NCBI GenBank assembly: GCA_930367205.1 | Contig: OV884012.1 | Location: 37,277,520 to 37,341,519, forward strand | From: Acanthosoma haemorrhoidale | Lineage: Eukaryota > Arthropoda > Insecta > Hemiptera > Acanthosomatidae | Reading direction: 5' to 3' | Length of the DNA stretch: 64,000 nucleotides | Shown: positions 24,377 to 35,400 of the stretch, one piece after another | Position numbering within the stretch: position 1 is the first letter of the stretch | Layout of the letters: each line of letters begins with the position of its first letter | Notes under the pieces: model-generated | The model's database searches: none | The model's input: only the letters and a program-made list of their open reading frames with translations | Told to the model about the DNA's origin: nothing | Translations under genes and position numbers: made by a program

Positions 24377-24715
24377 TTTGTTTGGTTTTTTTTTTCTAAG
24401 CTCTCTAGTTAGAAATTCAGGATGAGGGAAAAATATAGAATATTTAGGTTAATCGGATCCTTATACTAGGAGTACCTGCTTGAAGGTGGTGTGAGATGAT
24501 TAAGGGGTGTGAGAAGCCTCGGTGGAGGCTGGTTGTTTTGGTACAGTGGTGAGAGCCCACTGGTGGCTGGGCCTAGAGTCTCTCTAGGCATGTAGTGTAT
24601 TCTTATTTAGTCTGATTTCAGTGATGGGTGCCTCTTAGAGGCTTGTTGTTGGCAGGCCTAGTGCCGAGATGTCCTCCATTTCCTCTGCTTTACTCGAGCT
24701 TGATTTTCATTGAAC
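24377..24715 (-). mobile_element. LINE-C 3' UTR and ORF end, with A-tail
   Basis: This matches 10945-11230 in the same orientation, including GTACCTGCTTGAAGGTGGTG, GGGCCTAGAGTCTCTCTAGG and the end of the ORF (ACTAGGCCTGCC equivalent). It ends with AGAGAGCTTAGAAAAAAAAA on the minus strand, which this copy retains and the copy at 10945 has lost. It is 5'-truncated within the last coding residues and cannot be functional. Confidence 0.8.
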
Positions 24716-27700
24716 GTGAAAATGGGATGTGGGATATATACCGTACGTATATATAAGCCATTTGGCACACCATTCAAAGGGAACAAACTGGATTCTTCTA
24801 CATTAGTCTATTCAACTACCCTTTTTTTATTCGATCTAAAGATCTTTTTCTTACCAAAATTATATTTTTTATATTTACATTCGAAATAAAGATTTAATAA
24901 AATAAAAACACGACAATGACAGATACTTATTAGATTCTGCATGAGTTTCTAAAGTACTATTAGTATTTTTAAACTATAACTTTTAATCCGATTTATTGGT
25001 TAAGCAATCTTGGTTACACAGAATCGAGATTTAAAAAATAAATTTAAAGTAGCTAAAGTATTCCTGCTAAAGGACCTTGCAAAACCGACTTAAAACCCTT
25101 TTTGGGTCACCTTGCAAATTTTTTGGAGAACACCTTTTTATTTGTATCATACCCTGTTCTTAATCACGTAGAAAAATCAGAACTTTTTGAATTGTTGAGG
25201 AATACCTTGAAATTGGTATTGGATACATCATTTTTACGACTACTCATATAGGGTACACATCCACAGACAGACAAACGAAGACACCAGTCTCGCACGTTTG
25301 TAGCTACCCAGTCAGGCTTGTCCACTGACTGCTAAACCACACTAGATCTCTTTAAACATTTCTTATATCCGCTTATGTATCTTAGTGGCAAACTCAAAAA
25401 GTAACAATTCAGATTTTGTGCCATGTGTGCTTTGGAATCGATATGACTCCCAAACCTCGTGGCAATTCAAAAGATGACTCCCACAAAAAGTTCATATTCA
25501 TTTTTAGCTATAGTGCTTTTGTGTTGAAATATTTTTTAATTTCACCTCCGAACCGGGTTCCTTCCTTTGGGCCACCGCGAAATGAAATACCTGTTCCACA
25601 GTGAGTATTGTACTCGAGTGGTTCCAGCCAGCTCTGTTATTCAGACCCTTCTTGGAACAATAAAGTTTTATATTGACTATCAGATCTGGATATGAGTTTT
25701 TTTTTTTACTGGACCTGTGACAGTCGAGTTTTGAACCAAAAATGTTCAGTTAGGATAAACGTCACCTTTTATTTTTCATCGGACCCGTGAAACCACAATT
25801 ACTCTCCGGCACCACCCCAAAGAGAACTGCGGAGCATCACTGGTAAGCCGTGACGGGAATCGAAATTAAAAGGAAAATGATCAAAGCGCATAATTCCATG
25901 TGGGTGAGCTTTATTTAGGTCCCGTGAGATCTGTTGAAGGGATGCCCTCCAGCATATGGCTGCGGTAGTCACTAGTGTGTTTTTGGAAAGAGATTCGGAA
26001 TTTTCTACTAGGTTGGGGGAAAATTAATGACAGTACCCAAAAATCCCAAAACTTTAGACATATTATTAGTCAAGACTTAAAAATCTTTAGTTTTTTATCC
26101 TATTTAGTATAATAGGAAACTCTTTATTTTTCAACTACAAAAATTTGATTTAATGTCACAAAATACATGCAAAATATCGCCTGTCTGTAAGAAACTGGGG
26201 CCACAAAATAATTTCGTATACAGTTATAACTGCAGTTTAAATGAACATGACTCTTGTTGAAAAAAACAAACAAATATTTCAAATAGCTAATCAGGACGTT
26301 TAGATCTTAAATATGATACCTTATTTAAATACAGAATAATGTGGCTTCGGGGGTGGCTATAATTTTCATGCCTCCCTTGTATCAAATGGGGGGACCTCCA
26401 TGCAAGTATCATCCCTCTCCTTGTAACAGGAGATCCACAAAAATTTTAAAAGTGAACAGATACATACACTTCATTGGAAACTAAAGGGTTCCGTATTTTG
26501 AGAGAAAAAAAAAAAGGACAATGACTTAAAATGCTGTAGAAAATGGTCTATCCTGTCATTAAGGATGAAGTTTCTTAAAAACAATTTTTTTTTTTTCTAA
26601 AATGAAGGTAAATGTTGCTCACAGTGAATATAGACCTTTTTCTTTACCCCACACTACAGCTGACGGTGTCCTGCAAGGTATTTGCCTGGTCATTCTACTA
26701 AGTTGTCATTAAACATCTGCATACAGTGTGTAGTAATGTGTGCATATGTTTTCGGAGCACGGAGTGTTTCAGCGAGTGGAGAACTGTTTACTACATGTTC
26801 ACTAAACAATTTCACTCACAAATAATTGCGCCGTTCTGTTTTGGTTACTCTAGGAGGATAGTCGTTCTCATTATTATACCTGAAATTTCAACATTTACGC
26901 CAAGAAGCTTAAACATTATAATATTTTTAAAAGCCACTTGATCTCATGATGTGTAATATTTGCCAGCATAGAAAATGTATTAATCTTAAATTGAAAAAGT
27001 AGTACAAAAATATCAAATGTTTTCAAGAGACTCAAGTATTTTAATGCTAAAAATTTACGGTTTCAAGTCAATTTTTTTTATGGCTTTACCGCTAACGTCG
27101 ATCCCTCTTTTCATTCACAAGGGCCTAGAGTTAATTATAACGATTTGAGTAAGATTTATTTAAGGACCTTTAGGGGAAAAAATATTATAAAAAAAATCTG
27201 CTTATTTCTCTTTTGGGGAGACTTGCTCAAAGGGATCTTGCTGAAAGAGCCAGCTAACCACGTTAAAAGGAAAAGAGCTCGTCTCCGACAAATTAGAGGT
27301 TGGTTCTGATCAATTATATCAATTTAATTTGACGTCGAGGGCCTTTTTGGGATCTCTTATTAAAGAGGTTTAAGTGGTCTTTCAGCCAAATTCCCTTTAG
27401 TCCAACAATATTGGGTGATGAAGGGCTATTCACAGAGAAGGGTTATATTACTCGTATTTTACAAGGAGTACACACCGGGTTTTTCGCTATACTTTTCGCC
27501 GCAAAAATGAGGATATACATTGCTGAGATCGGCTTTTCACAAAAAATTTGACATGTTCCATACCATGTTACAAGGATGTTCGTATGTCGCACTACTTTAT
27601 GTAGCTATACCAAAGCTTAATTAATATAATTTCTATTCCGAAAAATGGAATCAGTAATGAAATCTGTTCATCCTTCCGTAATGAAGTTTGTTTACAAAGC

Positions 27701-28402
27701 TTGTAAAAATGTTGTCCTAAAAGGAGAAATGGGGTTTTTAGTAAGCGAGTGAACTAACAAGGTACTTCCAAAGGAAAGTGAAGCGGGCTGACTGATAAAA
27801 CAAGGGGTTCTAACCCTCCCCTGTTGCTAGAGATGTGGGAAGGTTTGTGAAACCCAGCTTGACCCCTCCGCCAGCGTAAGCCAAGTAACAACAACAGTGA
27901 ATACTACGTCATCATCAAACAATTTCAGTTGAAACACATAGCTGAAGAACGTTTTCAAATTAATCAGGCACATTGATGATTTGGTTGGAATCAATATGCA
28001 ATGTTTAGATCAGACGCCCAATTAAATACAAAAACCTCGCTTTTGTATCCCAATCTGCCAATATTTAGGTAGACATGTCATGATAGGATGATAGGGCATT
28101 TTGAAATTTAGGAAAATCAAAAATCTGACAATAATAAATGTCGGCAGGCCAGCCAATAAATAACACACATTCGTGATAGGGCAGCGTTCAAATTGAAAAT
28201 TTCAAAGAAATTCAAAAACCAATTTCAGCAAATTGGCAAAGTTACTACTATTTTAGTGTTTTACTCCAGCACGTCCTCATCAGCCACTGTGTTAGAGACT
28301 GGGACGGCTATTAGTTTAATACACAACGAATTCATGTTAAAATTAATACGAAAACTAGGCCATCGTGGCTGTTGTTTTATAATATGCACATCATTTGTAA
28401 AC
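24716..28402. other. Long stretch without recognised genes
   Basis: Frames of 60-120 codons (25416-25604, 26726-26941 and 28193-28552, the last running into family S) show no family motif. T and A runs occur at 25700 and 26585. The sequence at 25780-25980 is less AT-rich but unassigned. Confidence 0.4.
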
Positions 28403-28640
28403 TCTACCTCCACTGGCTCGTACTCGGTGATGCAGCTGATGGAGGAGCTTGGAAGACTTCCCACGACTCCACTTCCTCTTTCGCACGCGAGGGAAGTGAC
28501 AAACATAGGATTTAGGAGGTCTCTGGGCTGTTTGAAAATACTGTGTGAATGAGCAAGTGAATAAAGAATCGTAAATATGGTACGAACGAGAACATTGACC
28601 CCAATTACTTACTGCCCGATAAGGCAATTTTATCACAATT
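28403..28640 (+). repeat. Family S interspersed repeat
   Basis: It starts within the family near CCTCCACTGGCTC and runs through GATGCAGCTGATGGAGGAGC, CTTTCGCACGCGAGGGAAGT, AATGAGCAAGTGAAT and the 3' motif CTGCCCGATAAGGCA. Both the 5' end and the last ~20 bases are missing relative to 43369-43682. Frames overlapping it are accidental. Confidence 0.8.
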
Positions 28641-29112
28641 AAAAATTGATAGTTATAATTTATAAACTTTATGCAAAGAGTTATGATTTTAACTTATTTA
28701 TAATGGCTAAGTTAAAATGTAGGGAGAACATGGAGTATTCAAAACCATTTTTTACGACAAAATAGAACTGACTTGGTTGTATAGAGACCCAAATTTTGGT
28801 TTCATTCTGGAACTTGTAAGGTTAATATTTTCTATTATTAATGAATGATATCTTGTATGGGGTTTGATGAGGTTGGAACTGTAGGAATGCTACCTTAGGG
28901 TTTGCCTCCTTCGATTGATAGGCTGGTAGTTTATGACATAATAAAAGTTTAAAATTTTTTTCTTTTATTGCATGTAATATCGTGTTGAATTGCCTTGTGG
29001 GTGGAATACATATCTGACAAGCAGTTTATTGTTTGTACAGAACTAAGAACTGGAAATCTACATTGATTTCTTAAGGTGCCTTGACATTCTATTGTTGTTA
29101 ACTTAAACTTTG
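28641..29112. other. No recognised feature
   Basis: AT-rich sequence with no frame or repeat of note. Confidence 0.4.
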
Positions 29113-29808
29113 GTTATTTTCATCTGTTTTAAGATCCCCTATAACTTTTGAATCACATGAAAAGTCGTTTCAGATAAATTCAGGTAAAAGCGTTTTAGAT
29201 TCTTCTGGAAGCATTTGGAAAAATATTTCTGGTATTAAACGTGGGTCTGATTTAACTTTACTTTAAGTTAAAATTGTTTTAAAATAAAATTACTACCAAT
29301 GGCATGTTATGATTATAAAACAGTTTTATTGTCTTTTCACAAAACATAAGTTTTTCTTTAAAGTAATAGCGCTTTTGACAGCTCTAAGCTGTCATCTTCA
29401 GTTATCTCTACAATAAAATAAAAATTCAAATGATAACAGATTTTACATACTCATATGGAGACAAACTAATTACTACTATTATACGTAACAATGGGATCTT
29501 ATCTTGAAATTTTTCTTATATTCTACTACAATTGAATATCCGTAAAATTCAAAAACATTAATAAAAACTATCATGTAACCATTAAAACCATCAAAATTGT
29601 CAATGAGATGACATGTTGCCTCATCTGAAACACTGCTATATTTGTTCATCTATTTAACCAGGGCTACATCCACACTCGTCACTTTACAACTGGCTTTGTC
29701 TAGGCGGTATAAAGGGGGCGTGTTTGTTATTTCTTCCTTTTTATTGATATTATCCGAACTTAGGAAATCTAATTTTATTTTCCGGGCTGATAGCTAATCT
29801 TTTATCGT
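29113..29808 (-). mobile_element. Penelope-like retroelement 3' region, copy 1
   Basis: This block is nearly identical to 31895-32589 over about 690 bases. On the minus strand it begins inside the last ~20 codons of the endonuclease ORF (LAISPENKIRFPKFG then stop, by comparison with copy 2), and continues through the 3' terminal region with a hammerhead-like motif at 29357-29408. The start inside the coding end means 5' truncation, which is common in Penelope-like elements. The high identity to copy 2 suggests a recent origin. Confidence 0.7.
29357..29408 (-). ncRNA. Candidate hammerhead-like ribozyme, Penelope copy 1
   Basis: On the minus strand: CTGAAGA (fits the CUGANGA core), a bulged U, stem GACAGC / GCTGTC around a TTAGA loop, then AAAA where GAAA is expected, then GCGCTATTAC. 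The flanking AGAGATAA and TTACTTT can form a weak stem I. Hammerhead motifs with a very short stem III are known from Penelope-like elements. The G-to-A change in the GAAA box would probably weaken or abolish cleavage in this copy. Confidence 0.45.
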
Positions 29809-31894
29809 TTGTATTGTGTAACATAATCATTTCCTAAACAATCTTGTGATGTATATTTTATGAGAGACAACCATAGAGATGTAGAGAAAACCACATTATC
29901 CTGAGTTTCCCTTGAAACTTTATGACACAAATTGTTAGCTTTTTAGGAATAAGGAAACTTCGTTTGCCCTACCTCCTACCTTTAGTTGGTATGAACTACC
30001 CTTTTGAGCCACCCTTGCTAACACCTGGGCGCTATATAGCTTTCGTTAAAAGCCAGTAACCCTAGCAGCCTGTGGCTGTGGCTCTTTTACTACCGGAAGC
30101 CTGACAAATTTACACTTGGGGCCCTTTAAACCTCCTCGGCCCGAAAGGAAACCGTAGAAGGGCGATGCTCAAAGGTTGATGAGCCCTTGTTTTTATGGTC
30201 CTCGCTCATGTCTTGTTACAGAATTAATTTACGGTACATCATTCTAATTTGCGGCTCGTTTGTATGAATTAAAGCCTTTTTTTCCGTGACTTTAATTTGG
30301 CTTGAGGGGAAAGTTTAATATTCTATGGGTGAGGTTACACTTTAAGCTCACAAGGAAATATTTCACTACCGAATTATTTTTTTTATGTCCTTTCTGCCAT
30401 ATCAATTTACAATATTATTTGTTCTACATTTATTTATTAGATACAGAACATTAATAATTGTCGTAGACACATTTGTGTTGGTGTGTGTCAGGCAGGGTTA
30501 AGTAGATAATAAATATGAAGTAATAAAAACTCCTGTAGTTTATGAGTCCTCATTATTGTTACAGAAGAGAAAATAATATGAGAAACTTAGGGTCCTAAGT
30601 GTTAGGTGGTTGTTATGTTGCTTGCAGGACACGAGATTAGATCAGAATATGTGGATAAAATACTGAATACATGTATTTTATTATCATGGTCCAAAACAGC
30701 GGTGATCAGCGGTGCTTTCACAACCCCCAATATCAGCCCCGTACCTGTGCACCAACCACTCTCACCTCCGGGGACAATCGCCCTGCTTGGTTTTGTCGGG
30801 CTAGGTTCTTAGGAAGCGTTTGATAAAAAAGTGTTTGCACAATGACCTCTAAATTGAATGAAATTATTCATACGCTATAAATGTCCTCTGTTTCGATTAT
30901 ATGCATACTACTTATTTTATTATGGTTAAAAAATATCATAGTTTGTAATAATAAAAACAAGAAAATGATTCACACAAATTCGAAGTCACTGCACTAGCAT
31001 ATTAGCTCGTATGTACGGATATACTAGTATTTTGGCTTAGTTTAGTTTTAAATTTTTTTTTTTTTATTTCCTCCCATTACTAGGAATTGAAAACTGTTAA
31101 AAGTTCTATTACTTATTGTCGTTATTTATTTTACTTCCATTAATTTTTTTTTTTAGAGTGAATATTATACACGATAAAGAAATAATTTAAAAATTTATTT
31201 TGAAAAATAACAATTATTTAATTATAAAGATTTTCATCATATGAACTTCTATCGTTTATTCACTTTATCAACGTTTTTTTTTTTTCAAAATAAAAGCGTT
31301 ACAAACTACCCCAAGAAAAAAGCTACTTTATCAATCACCTCATGAAGGGCAACAAATGTGATTTGTTGTCTGTCATAATAAAATGCGTAGTTTTTATGTT
31401 TTTTATATGTTAAACACGCCATATTTGTATTCATATACACATATATTAGTTAATTAAATACGTAGATATTAAATATCAGTCGCGAGAAACTGGAGCGTGG
31501 TCTCCAGATAGGTAAGTAGGAATTAATACCGGCCCCGCGCGCAATCAAACAGAAACATAGTGGGGTTCTAATTAGAGCAAATGAAAGGAGATACCGCAGA
31601 TGTGGGTTGAGGTTTGCTCCAAGCCTCCTCCGCTTATCTACCTGATACAAACCAATTTCCTCCATTGGAGAAATTTAATTAAGTAGAACTGCTCAGCTGC
31701 CGACTCAATTTATGAGTATGACCCTTCAGCCCATGCACGCTCTAATATCAAATAGCTAGTAAACTAAATTGAAATGTTTATCAGGGTCTAATCAGTGTTT
31801 ATTTATGGTGAGAATGTCTTGCCCAACCTGAACTGGATTTCGATAAACTGATCTTATTTTAATCAACATATTTTCATGTTTATTCACAAGCTAT
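29809..31894. other. Unique sequence, no genes recognised
   Basis: Frames at 30606-30812 and 31450-31665 have no domain. The stretches 30010-30330 and 31480-31830 are less AT-rich and contain homeodomain-like (TAATTA), GATA-like and TTTATG words. They may be regulatory, with no direct proof. Confidence 0.35.
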
Positions 31895-32136
31895 GGTTAC
31901 TATCTGTTTTAAGATCCCCCATAACTTTTGAATCACATGGAAATTCGTTTCAGATAAAGTCAGACAAAAGCGTTTTAGATCCTTCTGGAAGCATATTGAA
32001 AAATATTTTTGGTATTAAACCTGGGTCTGATTTAACTTTACTTTAAGTTAAAATTGTTTTAAAATAAAATTACTGCCAATGGAATGGTATGATTATAAAA
32101 CAGTTTTATTGTCTTTTCACAATTTATAGGTTTTTC

Positions 32137-32188
32137 TTTAATGTAATAGCGCTTTTGACAGCTCTAAGCTGTCATCTTCAGTTATCTC
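32137..32188 (-). ncRNA. Candidate hammerhead-like ribozyme, Penelope copy 2
   Basis: The core is the same as in copy 1: CTGAAGA, a six-pair stem II around TTAGA, AAAA in place of GAAA, then GCGCTATTAC. It lies about 350 bases downstream of the endonuclease stop codon, the position expected for the terminal repeat of a Penelope-like element. Confidence 0.45.
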
Positions 32189-32529
32189 TACAATAAAATA
32201 AAAATTCAAATGATAAAAAAATTTACATACCCATATGGAGACAAACTAATTACTACTATTATACGTAACAATGGGAACTTATCTTGAAATTTTTCTTATA
32301 TTCTACTACTATTGAATATCCGTAAAATTCAAAAACATTAATAAAAACTATCATATAACCATTAAAACCATCAAAATTGTCAATGAGATGACATGTCGCC
32401 TCATCTGAAACACTGCTATAGTTGTTCATCTATTTAACCAGGGCTACATCCACACTCGTCACTTTACAACTGGCTTTGTCTAGGCGGTATAAAGGGGGCG
32501 TGTTTGCTATTTCTTCCTTTTTATTGATA

Positions 32530-32889
32530 TTATCCGAACTTAGGAAATCTAATTTTATTTTCCGAGCTGATAGCTAATCTTTTATCGCGTGTACGGTGTA
32601 GCAATGCAACTTTATGTGGTGCATCATGATGTCCTTCTACCTGTAGGTGTTGGTAGAATTGGCTTGATTTTTGTTCCAGGTAGTCTTTGCATCCAATTGA
32701 TAACTTTCTATTCGCTGTACCAACATACGATTTATTGCATTCCCCATTCTCTATTCTATACACGGCGATCTATATTTTAATTAAATCGGGGTCTTTAGTG
32801 TGGGGAAATTAAGTTGCGTAAAGTTACTGTACTTTCGTAGGATACAACAATGCCTGTTTTTTGAAAATATTCCCTAATTTGAAGGATAT
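32530..32889 (-). pseudogene. Penelope-like ORF end with GIY-YIG endonuclease
   Basis: The readable part begins VYRIENGECNKSYVGTANRK. VYRI and SYVGTA correspond to the GIY and YIG strands, with the intervening EC as the start of the usual Cys pair. It continues through KDYLEQKSSQFYQHLQVEGH to IRFPKFG and a stop. Upstream, past an in-frame stop, KDPDLIKI and IFKKQALLYPT in shifted frames fit the linker between reverse transcriptase and endonuclease (the K.PKD.. region). Family members join a telomerase-like RT to this GIY-YIG nuclease, which nicks DNA for target-primed reverse transcription. The RT core is absent and the linker has stops, so this is a dead remnant. Confidence 0.7.
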
Positions 32890-33949
32890 ATTTCTAAGAT
32901 ATGGGATGGAGGACAATTTTGTAATATCTAGATTATTTATATTCCACATTCATTTATATAATTATAGATCCTCATGCGAATCTATTTACAAATCATATTT
33001 GCATTTCCTGTAGCATCGTTACATTATATACAGGTTTTGTTGTTTTATAAAAATTATTTAATGAATAAACAAGTACAATGATACACACGTGACTTGACTA
33101 AACTGACTAATAAAGGTGATGGGGCTCTCCTTTTTGATCAAACTTAAAACTAACTTACATGCTAATTCTTAACCTAATTCTTCCCCGAGAGTCTGCCATG
33201 CGGGAGGGGTGGTGGGGTCATAGTGTTAAACACTATGTTTGTCAGGTGTTGCAACGAGTCAAAAAACTTGATGTGTCTCCAGCGAATAAACTCACCCACC
33301 GACGGCACACCAAGCAACGGGTGCAGGTCAGCGTTCTTCAACCTCTCAAAAGAGGTTTGTCGGACCACTTTTCGCATGATTCCATTCTGGAAGTGTTGGA
33401 GACATTTGGCTGTATTGTCAGTCAAGTGGGTAAATAGCGGGGCACCGTACAGCAGAGCTGGCCGGAGGACACATTTATATATCATCAATTTGAGACGAAG
33501 CAACAGATTGGGTGAAGTTAGCAAGTGCGATAGCCGGTAAGACCTGTGTCGTACTTTTTCTATTTTATTACTAAAATGAGTAGAGAAATGGAGATGCCAA
33601 TCCATTTTTATACCCAGATAGTGCATTGAGAAAACTGGGGAGTTCTCTTGCCCTCCTATACTATATGATTTTGGCAAGGCTTTTTCCCCTTTTGGAGGGA
33701 GAAGATTACGCAGTCGGTCTTCCCTGCGTTTACACTGATGTTTATCATGCTCAGTCTGTCACTGATAACGTTACAAACTGACTCAGCCTGTGTAAGAGCT
33801 CTTTGTGCACTCATGCTGCTGCTGTAAGCTGATGTGTACATGCTGAAAAGAAACGGAAAGAGAACTGCTCCTTGAGGAACTCCACAAGTCAGAGGGAATG
33901 GATTACAGAGGCAATTACCCAACCGTACCCTCACCAATCTGTTCTTCAA
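32890..33949 (-). pseudogene. LINE-B (Jockey-like) reverse transcriptase, YADD box deleted
   Basis: On the minus strand a first frame (33949-33656) reads NRLVRVRLGN, CGVPQGAVL, then LFSMYTSAYSSSMSAQRALT. LINE-A at the same place has about 20 more residues, including YADD, so the catalytic box is lost by deletion. A second frame (33677-33174) continues YLGIKMDWHLHFSTHF, LKLMIYKCVLRPALLYGAPL, FIRWRHIKFFDSL and PPPLPHGR. The two frames overlap by a frameshift near 33660. The 3' UTR runs from 33173 to about 32890 and matches 1195-1530 and 21510-21735. The 5' end stops abruptly at a Penelope-like fragment (33950). It is non-functional and 5'-truncated. Confidence 0.85.
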
Positions 33950-34032
33950 GAAGATGACAGCTTAGAGCTATCGAAATCGCTATTACATTAAATAACAAGT
34001 TATAAGTTGTGGGAAGACAATAAAACTGTTTT
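33950..34032 (+). mobile_element. Penelope-like terminal fragment, opposite orientation
   Basis: GAAGATGACAGCTTAGAGCT, followed by ATCGAAATCGCTATTACATTA and GACAATAAAACTGTTTTA, repeats the reverse complements of 32101-32181 and 29330-29401. This copy keeps a canonical GAAA box after stem II (GACAGC / GCTATC), but the first bases of the CUGANGA core are replaced at the LINE-B junction (AAGAAGA). Similarity ends near 34032. Confidence 0.65.
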
Positions 34033-35137
34033 AATAAATTATTCTATTTAGCTTCCATTCCGTGGCTTTGTCTCTGACTCAAGTGCTTACCAATCACACT
34101 GATGAGTGGAGATGTTAGCCTCTGAGACAATGATCTGAAATAACCAGTGACATAACAGTGAAGTAAGTAATTGTGAATCAGAACCTGTAAAATTATTTAC
34201 AGAAATCAGCCACGGACGACTTTGGAAGAAATTGAAAGACTATTACTAATACTCCATGCAACATGAACTCTCTAAAATAGCTGCATAAGATCCTGTGCAA
34301 AAGTGAATGCCACGGTGTACTGATAAGCGTTAATTACGCCATAACGGCGGAATGTCAACATCATTACCACCGGCATCTACTGTAGAGCTCAGAGGCGGGA
34401 AATTGGGTCGCAAGTTGCGAGCCAAGGAACTAACTCCAACCACCCTGGGCCACGAGAGTGGTTTGGGCTAAGTGGCTTTATTGGTCCTGGTTGTAAACTA
34501 TTTCCATCAAATTAACTCCCCCGGACTGTACCAATATAAACCTCTATATTAGCATTGTCGGCAATATAATGCGTGCCATAAAACTGACAGTTATACACTA
34601 GACATTAGCTTGGGCTAAATGTAAAGAAAGATAACTGAATAATCAGAACTACATCTTCTGAGCTTTGAACTCCTCTACCACAACATCCTCTATTGTACTT
34701 TTGCACATCATAAAAGGACATTAACATTGCTTCTGTTCCCACAAGATCCAAGGAACCCAGGATCTCCTTACTTTTATTCACTTATAATCTCTATTTTTAT
34801 CATACATTCTAGTATATAGGCACATTCACATATTTACGGTAACCTACACAACCAGTCGTTCAGACTGCTTAGCCAGTAGGTATATAATATATTTTACACG
34901 CAAAATGTACCAAATAAAGTTACTTAAAACAATTTAGTTGTGATAATTATGATCAGGGAAAAAATAAATGAGTGATTTGCAAACGGTCTAATAATAACAG
35001 ATACTTTTGATGTCACCAAATTGTAACTAACTTAGAAACCTGCATAACTGTTTATATCGTACTATGAAATGAAAAATAATTCCTTATTATTAGTCGTCTA
35101 ACTTAATTTTTTTTTATAATAGCATAAGTGCGTAACA
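34033..35137. other. No recognised feature
   Basis: Mixed composition. A GC-richer patch at 34360-34480 lacks coding or RNA signatures. Nothing supportable. Confidence 0.4.
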
Positions 35138-35400
35138 GTGGGAGTCCTGGCAATGGCCAGCTTCTCCAATCATACCCTGAGCGTATGTTGCTTTCGCGCT
35201 CTTGGTCAGCCTCCGCTGGCTTGCGTGGTTACCAAAACCATGTGGATTTGGAAGGTCTCTGAGCTGTTTGTAAATACTGTATGAATGAGCTAGTGAATGA
35301 AAAATGTAAATATGGTATGAATGAAAACATTTATTACAATTATTTATTTCCCAATGAGGCAGATTGTAATTTTAATATAATAAAGTTGTTGTTGTATAAT
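35138..35400 (+). repeat. Family S interspersed repeat, internally deleted
   Basis: It starts GAGTCCTGGCAATGGCCAG, as at 43369, and runs through CGCGCTCTTGGTCAGC, but lacks about 70 bases between the GCTGGC and CATGTGGA segments that are present at 43369 and 13297. The 3' end CCCAATGAGGCAGATTGTAA and AATAAAGTTGTTGTT is well kept. Confidence 0.8.

Larger units (their letters stand above)
31895..32889 (-). mobile_element. Penelope-like retroelement 3' part, copy 2
   Basis: From 32889 downwards on the minus strand this holds the end of the reverse-transcriptase/endonuclease ORF (broken), its stop at 32530-32532, and a ~630 bp 3' terminal region shared with copy 1. The upstream part of the element is cut off at about 32890, where the 3' UTR of a LINE-B copy begins. 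A further terminal piece in the opposite orientation lies beyond that LINE, at 33950. Confidence 0.7.

Noticed and set aside
28193..28636. Frames of 81-119 codons overlapping on both strands
   Set aside because: They run across a family S copy whose relatives at 13297 and 43369 do not keep these frames.
34090..34140. CTGATGAG followed by GAAA as a further hammerhead ribozyme
   Set aside because: No stem II can be drawn between CTGATGA at 34098 and GAAA at 34138, and the position is outside the shared Penelope block.
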